In this document: positions 8,228-17,200 of the stretch, piece after piece
How positions within the stretch are numbered: the stretch's first letter is position 1
Layout: each line of letters begins with the position of its first letter
Origin: UBA8079 sp049601915
GTDB taxonomy: Bacteria > Pseudomonadota > Alphaproteobacteria > UBA6615
Assembly: GCA_049601915.1 (NCBI GenBank)
Contig: JBMYRB010000001.1
Coordinates: 558,001 to 622,000 of the forward strand
Length of the DNA stretch: 64,000 nucleotides
Reading direction: 5' to 3'
Translations under genes and position numbers: made by a program
Notes under the pieces: generated by a model
The model's database searches: none
Told to the model about the DNA's origin: nothing
What the model saw: only the letters and a program-made list of their open reading frames with translations

Positions 8228-9160
8228 TCAGCCCCGCACCCGGTTCTCGAGCACGCCGATGGCGGAGCAGCTAAGCCGGACTGAAGCGTTCTCCGGCAGT
8301 TTCTCTCCCTGTTCGAACAGGCACCCGCCGAGGATCGTCCCGGTGCCAAACAGTTCGTGGCCGCTGATGTTATCCTCTCGGAACAGAAATTCGAGCGCCT
8401 CGGGAAAGCTGCGGACCGCACCCGACAGGTCGCCCGACGCAACGACCGCTCCGTTCACTTCGGCCTGCATTTGGAGCGTGAGCGGATCGCCGCAGTCGCT
8501 GGCGAGCACGACCATCGGGCCGAAGGTGTTGGACATGGCGAAGTTCTTGGCGCCGCCATAGAGGCTACGGGTTTCGGCCCAGACCTCGATCTGCAGGTCT
8601 CTGAGCGTCCAGTCGTTGTAGAGCGTGTAGCCGAAGATTTCCGGGTGCCCCATCCCGTTCTGGCGGATAACGCAGGCCATTTCGGTTTCGAGGTCGATCT
8701 CACCGCCCGGGTTGACGATTTCGTCCCCGGGCCCGGAGAGGGTCGAAAGGTCGCGGTCGCCGGTGGTGAACGGCCGCTCGGGGACGCTCGCGATCTGCAG
8801 GTCAAGGGCCTCGGCAGCGCCGATCGCTTTTTCCGTGCCCATCGCCACGAGGCGGTCGCGCATCTGCTCGAACGCCGGCTTGAGGTGTTCGGTGACGATG
8901 CCGCCGTCGCGGACCCGGCTCGGCCGGATGAGCGGGCAGCGCAGCGCGACGTCGGCCGCCGACAGATCGGGTGAGGCCTCGCGGGCGCGTGCGATGCAGG
9001 TCGCTACCGCCTCGTCGGGCAGGTCGAGAAGGTCGTCCAGGCTCTCGAGCTTTCCAAGGTCGCCGCACAGTTGTGATAGATTCACAAACTCTTCCTCGTT
9101 GCCGTTCCCGGCGACGGCGAGCGGATTCTCGCCGAGGAATGCCGAGCCTAGGCGGAGCAT
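8228..9160 (-). CDS. Fumarylacetoacetate hydrolase family protein
   Basis: This 310-residue protein belongs to the FAH superfamily, whose members hydrolyse, decarboxylate or isomerise beta-diketo acids using Mg or Ca. The C-terminal domain carries PGDEIVNPGGEIDLETEMAC with the metal-binding Glu pair, then GYTLYNDWTLRDLQ, SNTFGPMVVL and GTGTILGGC. The N-terminal 100 residues are a family-specific cap. The gene overlaps the MBL-hydrolase gene by 13 bases and precedes the CMD gene by two bases, so the three form one minus-strand operon. With a CMD homologue and a hydrolase, a meta-cleavage-like or beta-keto acid degradation route is a reasonable guess. Confidence 0.87.
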   Translation of the reverse strand: MLRLGSAFLGENPLAVAGNGNEEEFVNLSQLCGDLGKLESLDDLLDLPDEAVATCIARAREASPDLSAADVALRCPLIRPSRVRDGGIVTEHLKPAFEQMRDRLVAMGTEKAIGAAEALDLQIASVPERPFTTGDRDLSTLSGPGDEIVNPGGEIDLETEMACVIRQNGMGHPEIFGYTLYNDWTLRDLQIEVWAETRSLYGGAKNFAMSNTFGPMVVLASDCGDPLTLQMQAEVNGAVVASGDLSGAVRSFPEALEFLFREDNISGHELFGTGTILGGCLFEQGEKLPENASVRLSCSAIGVLENRVRG

Positions 9161-10122
9161 TGCGCGAAGATTTCGTTATAGTTGGCCTCGGAATCGACAT
9201 GTCGCCGGTGCGAGCCAGCCGGGTGTTCGTCGAGGTAGTTGTAGACGGCACCCAGGCTTTCGGCCTGGATCTTCGGCGCGATCAGCTTCAGTCCAGGCGG
9301 GACATCATCGCCGCCTCGATAAGGCTTGCGCAGGGAGCGGTCGAAGCAATCCCCCTGGGCCATGACGCGTTCGCGCGACCATCCCTGGCGCTTCCAGTCG
9401 CGAACGGAATCCACCAGCGTATGCAGGCCGCTCCGGGCGGAATCGAGCTCGCTCCGGTCGAACGGGTCGCCATGCCCTGGCACGTACCAGTCGACATCGA
9501 GCGCTTCCAGCATGCCGAGCGTCTGGAACCACGCCCACGGGTCGCAAGACTGCGCCGGTGGGGCGCAAGTGCCAGGAAACACTGCGTCCGCAACGAAGGC
9601 CACGCGGTCGTCCACGGCATGAACAATCGAAGAGCCACGTGTATGGCCGGGCGCCTCGACGACCACGAAGTCCTTGCCGCCGAGCGTGAAGGACAGCCGC
9701 CTTGTGTAGGTCATCTCCGGGCGACGGACCTCGTAATCCTCGACCAGCGCTTCGGAAAAGAACCGGTTGCGGCCCCAGCCCCGCAGAGTTTCGCGCATGC
9801 CGTCGGTCGAGCCACTCGCGCAGCGAGCGAGCTCTGCGGCGGTGATCTCCGAGGAAATTAGGGTGTCCGCGCCCAGCACGGAGCAGCACGCGCAATGGTC
9901 CTCGTGGTGCTCGCACAGGATATGGAACTTCACAGGAACGCGGTTCTCGATGAAAGCGCGCCACTGGAGTGCGGTCGCCGGAGCCATGGGGCCATCGATG
10001 GCGACGGCGCCTTTGTCGGTGAACACGACGCCGCAAACCGGATAGGTTGCGAAAGCGTACGCGTCTCCCATCCGGAAGAGCCGAGGGTCGTCCTCTTGGA
10101 GGGGTGGCAATTTTTCGGCCAT
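9148..10122 (-). CDS. MBL-fold metallo-hydrolase
   Basis: This 324-residue protein has the metallo-beta-lactamase fold. The metal motif reads H72-H-E-D-H76 (CEHHEDHC), a variant of HxHxDH. It is followed by EAPGHTRGSSIVHAVDDRV, with the third-site His, AFVADAVF with the bridging Asp, and WYVPGHGDPF with the last His. Relatives include quinoprotein-linked and glyoxalase-II-like hydrolases acting on thioesters, lactones or sulfate esters. It is the first gene of the minus-strand operon with the FAH- and CMD-family genes and is divergent from a TetR regulator. An imperfect repeat with TGATTA/TAATCA arms lies just upstream of its start. Confidence 0.87.
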   Translation of the reverse strand: MAEKLPPLQEDDPRLFRMGDAYAFATYPVCGVVFTDKGAVAIDGPMAPATALQWRAFIENRVPVKFHILCEHHEDHCACCSVLGADTLISSEITAAELARCASGSTDGMRETLRGWGRNRFFSEALVEDYEVRRPEMTYTRRLSFTLGGKDFVVVEAPGHTRGSSIVHAVDDRVAFVADAVFPGTCAPPAQSCDPWAWFQTLGMLEALDVDWYVPGHGDPFDRSELDSARSGLHTLVDSVRDWKRQGWSRERVMAQGDCFDRSLRKPYRGGDDVPPGLKLIAPKIQAESLGAVYNYLDEHPAGSHRRHVDSEANYNEIFAQCSA

Positions 10123-10131
10123 CGCATTACC

Positions 10132-10161
10132 TGATTAATTGATTAATTGAGTGAATAATCA
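10132..10161. promoter_or_regulatory. Candidate TetR operator between the divergent genes
   Basis: TGATTA occurs at 10132-10137 and again at 10140-10145, and its exact complement TAATCA at 10156-10161. The site begins 9 bases upstream of the MBL start and lies about 105 bases before the TetR start. Its place between a TetR gene and a divergent operon suggests the regulator binds here. Confidence 0.5.
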
Positions 10162-10267
10162 GTATCAGTATGCTCCAATCGGGTCAACGTGATTTATTGC
10201 GAACGTTGCCTTCCGCCACACCGGTCTTCAGGTTGATAGCTACCACTAAACGAGGGATTGCGATTCT

Positions 10268-10867
10268 ATGGCCCGGGTCAAAGGTGTTTCGAAAAATCCG
10301 GAGAAAGCGCAGGCGAAGATCGTCGATTCGGCGCTCAGCGAGTTCGGGGAGCGCGGATATGCGGCAGCATCGACGCAGAGGATCGCCGAGCAGGCGGGCT
10401 ACAGCCAGGCCACCCTGTTCTTCCACTTCAAGACCAAGGCCGGATTGCTACAGGCCTGCCTCGAGGAAAGCCGCAAGCGCGCCTGGGGCGCGCTGCCGGC
10501 AGAGCGGTTCGAGAACGTCCTGGACCTGGTCAAGCGCCTCGACGATCGATTCAAGGACCCGGTAGTGGCGGAGTTCTTCCTGAAGCTCATGATCGACAGC
10601 CGCAGCGACGCGGACACCGCCTCAGTTTACGCGACCTATCACACGCGGGTTCGAAACCTCATCTGTGACGAGATCATGAAGGAAACGGGCGTTGGCAAGA
10701 AACGTGCGTTCGAGGCTGCCGGCACGATCCACAGCCTGTTGGTCGGCATTCACGCCGCGTACGCGATCGATCCCAAGCTGGTGAGCCGGGCGGGCTACCG
10801 GGCGATGCTGATCCGCAACACTGAGTTGTTGATTGAGAGCCTGCTCTCGGAACCGCAGACCGATTGA
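10268..10867 (+). CDS. TetR/AcrR-family transcriptional regulator
   Basis: This 199-residue regulator has an N-terminal helix-turn-helix at about residues 12-60: KIVDSALSEFGERGYAAAST, QRIAEQAGYSQATLFFHFKT, then KAGLLQACLEE. The rest is a helical ligand-binding domain with no recognisable ligand signature. It is divergent from the MBL-FAH-CMD operon and 145 bases separate the two starts, so it probably represses that operon until a substrate or intermediate is present. A Lys-rich start (MARVKGVSKN) precedes the DNA-binding domain. The 5' half of a tRNA-Ala gene follows 21 bases downstream. Confidence 0.92.
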   Translation: MARVKGVSKNPEKAQAKIVDSALSEFGERGYAAASTQRIAEQAGYSQATLFFHFKTKAGLLQACLEESRKRAWGALPAERFENVLDLVKRLDDRFKDPVVAEFFLKLMIDSRSDADTASVYATYHTRVRNLICDEIMKETGVGKKRAFEAAGTIHSLLVGIHAAYAIDPKLVSRAGYRAMLIRNTELLIESLLSEPQTD

Positions 10868-10888
10868 GGCGACGGTTTCAGCATCGGT

Positions 10889-10931
10889 GGGGCCGTAGCT
10901 CAGTTGGGAGAGCGCTGCGTTCGCAACGTAG
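10889..10931 (+). tRNA. tRNA-Ala(CGC), 5' half only
   Basis: The bases match an alanine tRNA from position 1 through the anticodon arm: acceptor GGGGCCG, then TA, D arm GCTC-AGTTGGGA-GAGC (898-913 in the last three digits), and anticodon stem CTGCG with loop TTCGCAA and closing CGTAG. The loop places CGC as the anticodon, which reads Ala codon GCG. After 10931 the variable loop, T arm and acceptor 3' strand are absent. It cannot make a tRNA and looks like the scar of an integration or deletion. Confidence 0.75.
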
Positions 10932-11250
10932 CCTATAGCGACGAATAATTTGCCGGGGCAAAAAAAATCGGCCCATCACACGTTTTAGTGACGAATTTCG
11001 TTATTTCCGTGACGCAAAAGCCTGACGAGGTGTTTGAACGCATAAAAAATACGCCCTAACCAGCAAGTAGAGCGTTCACATTTCAGTTATCGGTTGGTTG
11101 CGAGGGCATCGGACTTGTTCGTGTGGACTGCCGCGTTCTGAAACCGTCCGGGTGCTATCCCTGAGACCGGACCAAAATCCAGCTGGCTAAGAGTTTTGAT
11201 AACGTTTATTGGGGGTGGATCAAGCGCACTCATATTAAAAGCAGGTATAA
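10932..11250. other. Intergenic border before the capsule/lipid locus
   Basis: This stretch starts where the tRNA-Ala homology stops, contains repeat copy B, and ends at the GTG start of the polyketide synthase. No gene is supported. It must contain the promoter of the rkpA-like operon, but I see no convincing -35/-10 pair. Confidence 0.4.
11013..11108 (+). repeat. Direct repeat A, right copy
   Basis: This is the partner of 3008-3102 in the same orientation. The open frame in this copy ends QKPDEVFERIKNTP and a stop. About 40 bases later comes ggttggttgcgagggca, the degenerate antisense tRNA 3'-end word that is better kept in the left copy. Confidence 0.65.
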
Positions 11251-14200
11251 GTGGATTCACTAGCAATCGTTGGGTATTCGTGCCGATTTCCTGGAGGAGC
11301 AAACTCACCAGAGAAATTCTGGGAACTCCTCGAATCCGGGCGCGATTGTGTCACCGAGATTCCAGAGTGGCGCTGGGATCGCCAAACGTTTCTCCACCCT
11401 GATCCTCTCGAGCCAGGAAAGTCCTACACGTTTCGCGCCGGTGTGATCGAAGATGTGGACCGATTTGATGCTGAATTTTTCGGCATATCGCCCCGCGAGG
11501 CGGTCCAGATTGACCCGCAACAACGGCTGCTGCTTGAGTTGACCTGGGAGGCCTTGGAGCGGGGAGGAATTCCGCCAGAACGCTTGGCCGGCACGGCCTG
11601 CTCGGTACATATCGGCATTTCTGCGACCGACTACAGTGACGTCCGCCAAGGCGACCCCGAGAGCGGCGACGCCAATTTTATGACAGGCTCGACCCTTTCC
11701 ATCGCCGCCAATCGCATATCTTATGTTTTCGATCTGCGCGGGCCATCCTCGGTGACTGATACGGCCTGTTCGTCAGCGCTTTTTGCGCTGAACGATGCCT
11801 GGCGGGTGCTGCACGCCGGCAAAGCGGAGGCCGCCATTGTTGGCGCAGCGCATCTGCTGCTCAGCCCCTATCCTTTCGTAGGCTTTAGCAAGGCGATGAT
11901 GCTGTCGCCCCACGGACAGTGCCGTGCGTTCGACGCAAACGCTGAAGGCTATGTGCGCGGCGAAGGCGGCGGCGTCCTGGTCCTCAAGAAGCTGGCTAAC
12001 GCGCAGCGTGATAACGATACGATCTTTGCCGTGCTTCGTGGTGTCGCGACCAATAATGACGGGCGGACGAAGGGGATTACCCAACCAGCCGAACAGGCGC
12101 AAGAAGAGCTTCTGCGAGAGGTCTACAGAGCCGCCCGCATTAGCCCGAGTCGGCTGTCGTATCTGGAGGCGCATGGCACGGGTACTTCGGTCGGCGATCC
12201 AATTGAGGCGACTGCCATCGGCATGGCGCTCGGCCAACGCCGCCTGCGCAAGAAGCCACTGATCATTGGTTCGGCCAAGACAAATATCGGGCATCTGGAG
12301 CCGGCATCTGGAATGGTGGGGCTGATAAAGGCGATAGAGGTGCTGCGCCATGGCGTCATCCCGGCCTCGCTCCACTTTGACGAGCCGAACCCGAAAATCG
12401 ATTTCAAGCGCCTCAACGTCCGGGTCGCCCATGCGTCATCTCTGCTGTCCGACACGAACAAATTGCCGGTCGTCGGGGTTAATTCGTTCGGTTTTGGCGG
12501 GGCGAACGGCCACGCGATCTTGGAGGCCGCGCCAAAGTCAAAAACCCCAATGGCAAAAACTCCAAAGTCAAAAGCTCCCGAGGCGGAAGGGGTTTTGCCG
12601 CTCCATATCTCGGCGCGGTCCGATGCCGGGTTGCGGGCGCTCGCTGGTGCATTGTCCGACCGGATAGAATCGAAGCCGGAGCAAACGCTCTACGCTGTTT
12701 GCAGAACAGCGGCCCTAGGGCGCGACCACCACGGCCACCGCGCGGTCGTACGCGCGGATACACCGGACAGTATGATTTCCCGGCTGCGCGACATTGCCGC
12801 GGACGCGGAAGGTGCCGGCGTGACGCTCGGCGAGGCCCAGAACCCGGGTGGGCGCACCTCGTTCGTGTTTTCTGGGAATGGGGCGCAATGGATCGGCATG
12901 GGGCTTCGCCTTATGGACGAGGACCCGGTGTTTGCTGCCACCATCCAGGCCGTGGATACGCTGGTTGCAGCGAAGTCCGGTGTCGGCGTCATCGACGAGC
13001 TGCGCGCCTGCGAGGAACAGTCTCGGGCCCGCGAGGCCACGGTAGGCCAACCGCTGATCTTCGCGATCCAGGCCGCCATCGCCGACAGCCTGATCGCTCG
13101 CGGGCTGGTCCCCGACGCTGTCGTTGGCCATAGTATCGGCGAGGTTGCGGCAGCTTACACGGCATGCATCCTGACGCTGGAACAGGCGGTCGATCTGGTT
13201 GTTCGGCGCAGCTCCATCCAGGAGCGCACGCAATACTTGGGCGGCATGGCAGCGGCGGAGATCGACGTCGAGGAGGCGCGTAAGCTGATCGCGCCGTATG
13301 ACGGCAAGGTGGAGATCGCCGCCATCAACTGCCCTGGTTCGGTCACCCTGACCGGCGATAGCGCCGCGCTAGCAGAACTCGGCGAAAAGCTCTCCGGACG
13401 GCGCTCGCGCTGGAACCCGCTGGATCTCGACTATCCGTTCCATTCCGCCTATCTGGACCCGCATCGCGACGAAACTGTGCGCCTGATCGGCGATCTGAAG
13501 CCGGCAGAGGGTAAGCGGAGGTACTATTCCTCGGTTATTGGTGCGTTCGTTGAGGGATCGCAGCTCGGTCCTGAGTACTGGTGGGACAATATGCGTCAGA
13601 CAGTCCGCCTAGACGAGGCCATTGCTGCGCAGGCAGCGGATGGTTGTACACTGTTCGTCGAAATTTCCCCCAACGCGATCATGCAATCCTATGTGCGCCG
13701 AAGCCTGCGCGCCGCCGACGCCTCCGGCCGGCCTATCCCAACGCTACGCCGCGACCGTGACGGCTGTGACGCGCTGTCCGCCGCCGTCGATACCGCATAC
13801 TGCGAGGGTGCTGCGCTAGATTTCGCAATATTGTTCCCGGCGCCGGCGTTGCCAGCCGAGCTGCCGACTTACCCGTGGCAGCGCGAACGTTATTGGGCGG
13901 ATGGCGGACTGAACATCACGGGTCAGGTCCACATGCGCACGGAGGGCCGCATCCTTGGCGCCCGTTTTGCACGCGACCTGCCGGTTTGGCAGGGGCAAGT
14001 AGATGAGAAGCTCTATCCGTTCCTGGCTGATCATGTGATTGGTAATACGATCTTATTCCCGGCGGCGGGGTTCGCTGAACTGGCGCTTGAGGCGGCGGTA
14101 GCCGTTGGCGGTGATGGTCCGGTGGCGGTTGAGGAGTTGGAGATTCGTCAGCCACTGACGCTCGATGCCACGCATCGGCAGCTCTTACGAGTTGAGACTG

Positions 14201-17200
14201 AAGAGGATGGGCGCATCGCTATCGGAAGTAGGCCGCGCCAGCAGGACCTTCCCTGGACAAAAAATGCGGTTGGGCGGGTATCGCGCGCGAATGACGACGA
14301 GCTGGCAGAGATGTTGGATGACGGCAACGCCATACCTCTTAGATCTTGGGACGCCGAGGCGCATTACAGCTTCGCCGCCGCACTGGGCCTGTCCTATGGT
14401 CCACAGTTACGGTCGGTTGAGCGCATCGATGTGCTAGACGAAACGAGCGCCAAAGTTGCGCTGTGCGTGCCCGTAGACATAGACGATCCCGCCGCTTACA
14501 TGCTGCATCCCGTTCTGTTTGATGGCGGGTTGCAAGGATTGCTCGGGCTATTGCGCGGCCGAGTGGCGGACGATGAGGCTGTGGCCTATCTACCGGTGCG
14601 GATCGAGCGCTTGATGGTGCGCCAGCCGGGCGACATGCCGGCATCCTGTATGGTGCGGTTGGTGCAGGCGACGGCCCTGTCGGTTGTCGCTGATTTCACT
14701 TGGCTTGACGAGGTCGGTGTGCCGATCGCTTCCGCAGTAGGGATCCGTTTTCAACGCGCTTTAGCGCTCGACCGCTCTAGGCCGGCAGTGGGCTACTGGT
14801 CGTTGGAGCGGGTGCCGTTGTCGCCGGCCGGCGCAGTACCCGCCGCCGCTTCGCCGGCCTCCGTGTTGCCGGCCCAGGGTTTGTCTGCGAACTGGGAGAT
14901 GGAGGCCGCGCTGGATCGTTTGTCAGCCCTCTTCGCCTCGGAGGCATTGCACGATGTTGGCTCAAAAGATGGTGCGGCGGCGAATCGTGTCGCCCTGCTT
15001 GAGCATTGCCTGGATATTACCCTCAGGGCCGACTTGATCGATCCTGAGAGCGGCGAAATGGCGAAAGATGCAGCAGGCGGCGCGGAGGCGGCGTGGCGTC
15101 AGTTCCTTGCCGCCCATCCTGACATGTTGGCGGAGGCGACACTGGTGGGCCGCACTGGACTGCACTTGGCGGCCCTTCTACAGGGGCAAGATGCTGCTGT
15201 AGCGCGAGCTGACGCGCCGACGCTGGAACTGTTGATGGAGGGCGCACCGTTTGCTTGCGCGGCATTCAACACCCTTCGCGAGGCAGCATTGCGAATCATT
15301 CGGGCTGCACCGCTCGATCGGCAGATCCGCGTGGTGGAGCTAGACGGAACATTTATGCTGCCGCATCTCGCGCGTGCGACACCAACCGACAGGATCGACG
15401 CCGCTGTGTTGAGTGTCGAAGGTGTCGTGCCGATGGTCGACGTCGGGTTATCCATCGATCCGAGTTTCGAACGCCGCGTCGTAGACTTCGCCATACCGCT
15501 TGGCGAAAGCAACGGTTGGCTGCCGGCGTCGGTTGACCTTGTTGTCTCCGTCCTGCGGCCGGGCGCGCCGCTCGATGCGGATACACTGGGCGTGATCGCT
15601 GGGTTGCTCAGACCGGGCGGTGCGTTGCTGCTTAGTACGCCACGTCCGGCGCTTTGGCTTGATATGGTGTTCGGCGCCGACGAGCGTTGGTGGGAGGTGA
15701 CGGAGGAAGGTGGCTGGCATTCGCCCGTAGCCAATGCCGACACGTGGAGAAACAGGCTCGTTCAGGCTGGCTTTGCCGACGTCGAGTGTCGGGTTGAGAA
15801 CGGTTGTTATGTGTTGTGGGCCCGGAAGTCGACGGCGCTGACCAAGGCTGAGCGTAAGAGCGAGTCAGCAGTGCTGATCGTCGGCGATGACGCGCCGGAA
15901 GGGTTGGAGGGTGCGCTCGCTAACATTGGCGCTACGGCTATCCGTGTGCCTGCCTTTTCGACGGAGGAAGACTGGGAGGTGTTCTGGCCAGATTTTGCTG
16001 GAAACGTCGACATGCCCACTCTGGTGGTCCTTGCCGACGGACTTAATGCAGATCCGGCCGACACCGCCACTGCGCAGCTTGCGCGCTCAGACACCCTCTG
16101 CCGCACCGCGACCAGCCTTGTCCGGAGCCTAGTCGCGACGAAGTTGTCCAAAACGCCGACGCTTGCATTGTTGACCAATAGTGGGCGCGATCCTGCCTTT
16201 GGCGCGCTGCGCGGACTCGGTCGTGTGATGCAGAATGAATACCCTGAGCTGCGGACGCGGTTGATCGACCTCGATGATGGGGTCGCAGTGGCGACGCTGG
16301 CGGACGAACTGCTGTTTGGTATAGACGAGGACGAGGTCGAGCTTGACGCAGACAAGCGAACCGGACTGCGGCTGCGCCCCGATCGGGAGCGTGAAGAGCC
16401 GCTGGCCAAAATCGGTAGTGGTACTAGTGTGTTGTCCTTCACGCCAGGTAATTTGAGATCGCTTAATTGGACCGGCCGGCCGGCGGGTGAGGTGCCCCCC
16501 GGTACGGTGGAGATTGAAGTACGGGCGGCGGGGCTCAACTTCCGTGACGTAATGTTTTCGATGGGACTGCTTCCGTCCGAGGCGCTCGAGAACGGATTTG
16601 CAGGTGCCACACTCGGCATGGAGGCGGCGGGCGAGATTGTACGCGTCGGCGCGGATGTGGCCGACCTGAAGCCAGGTGACCGGGTGTTCTGCTTTGCCCC
16701 GCAATGCTTTGCCGACCGTGTGATGGCGGAGGCGCACGCGGTGGTCCCGATCCCCGCCGAGATGGATTTCGCGGGAGCAGCCTCGATTGTCACCGTGTTT
16801 TTCACCGCTTGGTATGCGCTGAAGGAACTGGCGATGGTCGAACCCGGAGAGCGCGTACTGATTCATGGTGCCGCCGGGGGGGTTGGTCTTGCGGCGATTC
16901 AGATCGCCCGTCATCTGGGTGTGGAGATCTATGCGACTGCTGGTAGCGCCGAAAAGCGCGATATCGTGCGACTGATGGGCGTTCCGGAGGCCAACATCTT
17001 CAGCTCGCGCGACGGCACCTTTGACCATAGTGTCATGCGGGCCACTGGCGGAAAGGGCGTCGACGTGGTGCTTAATTCCCTGCATGGCGAAGCAATCAGC
17101 AAGGGGCTGCGTAGCCTGAAGGCGTTCGGTCGGTTTATTGAGCTCGGCAAGCGCGACTTCTACATCGACACGAAAGTAGGTCTGCGTCCGTTCCGGAAAA

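Noticed and set aside
8971..9861. A 296-codon plus-strand frame over the FAH and MBL genes
   Set aside because: Its protein is Arg-rich low-complexity sequence, while the minus-strand frames show clear family motifs.
15807..16805. A 332-codon minus-strand frame rich in Ser and Ala
   Set aside because: Composition is typical of a shadow frame and it crosses the MT-ER linker of the synthase.
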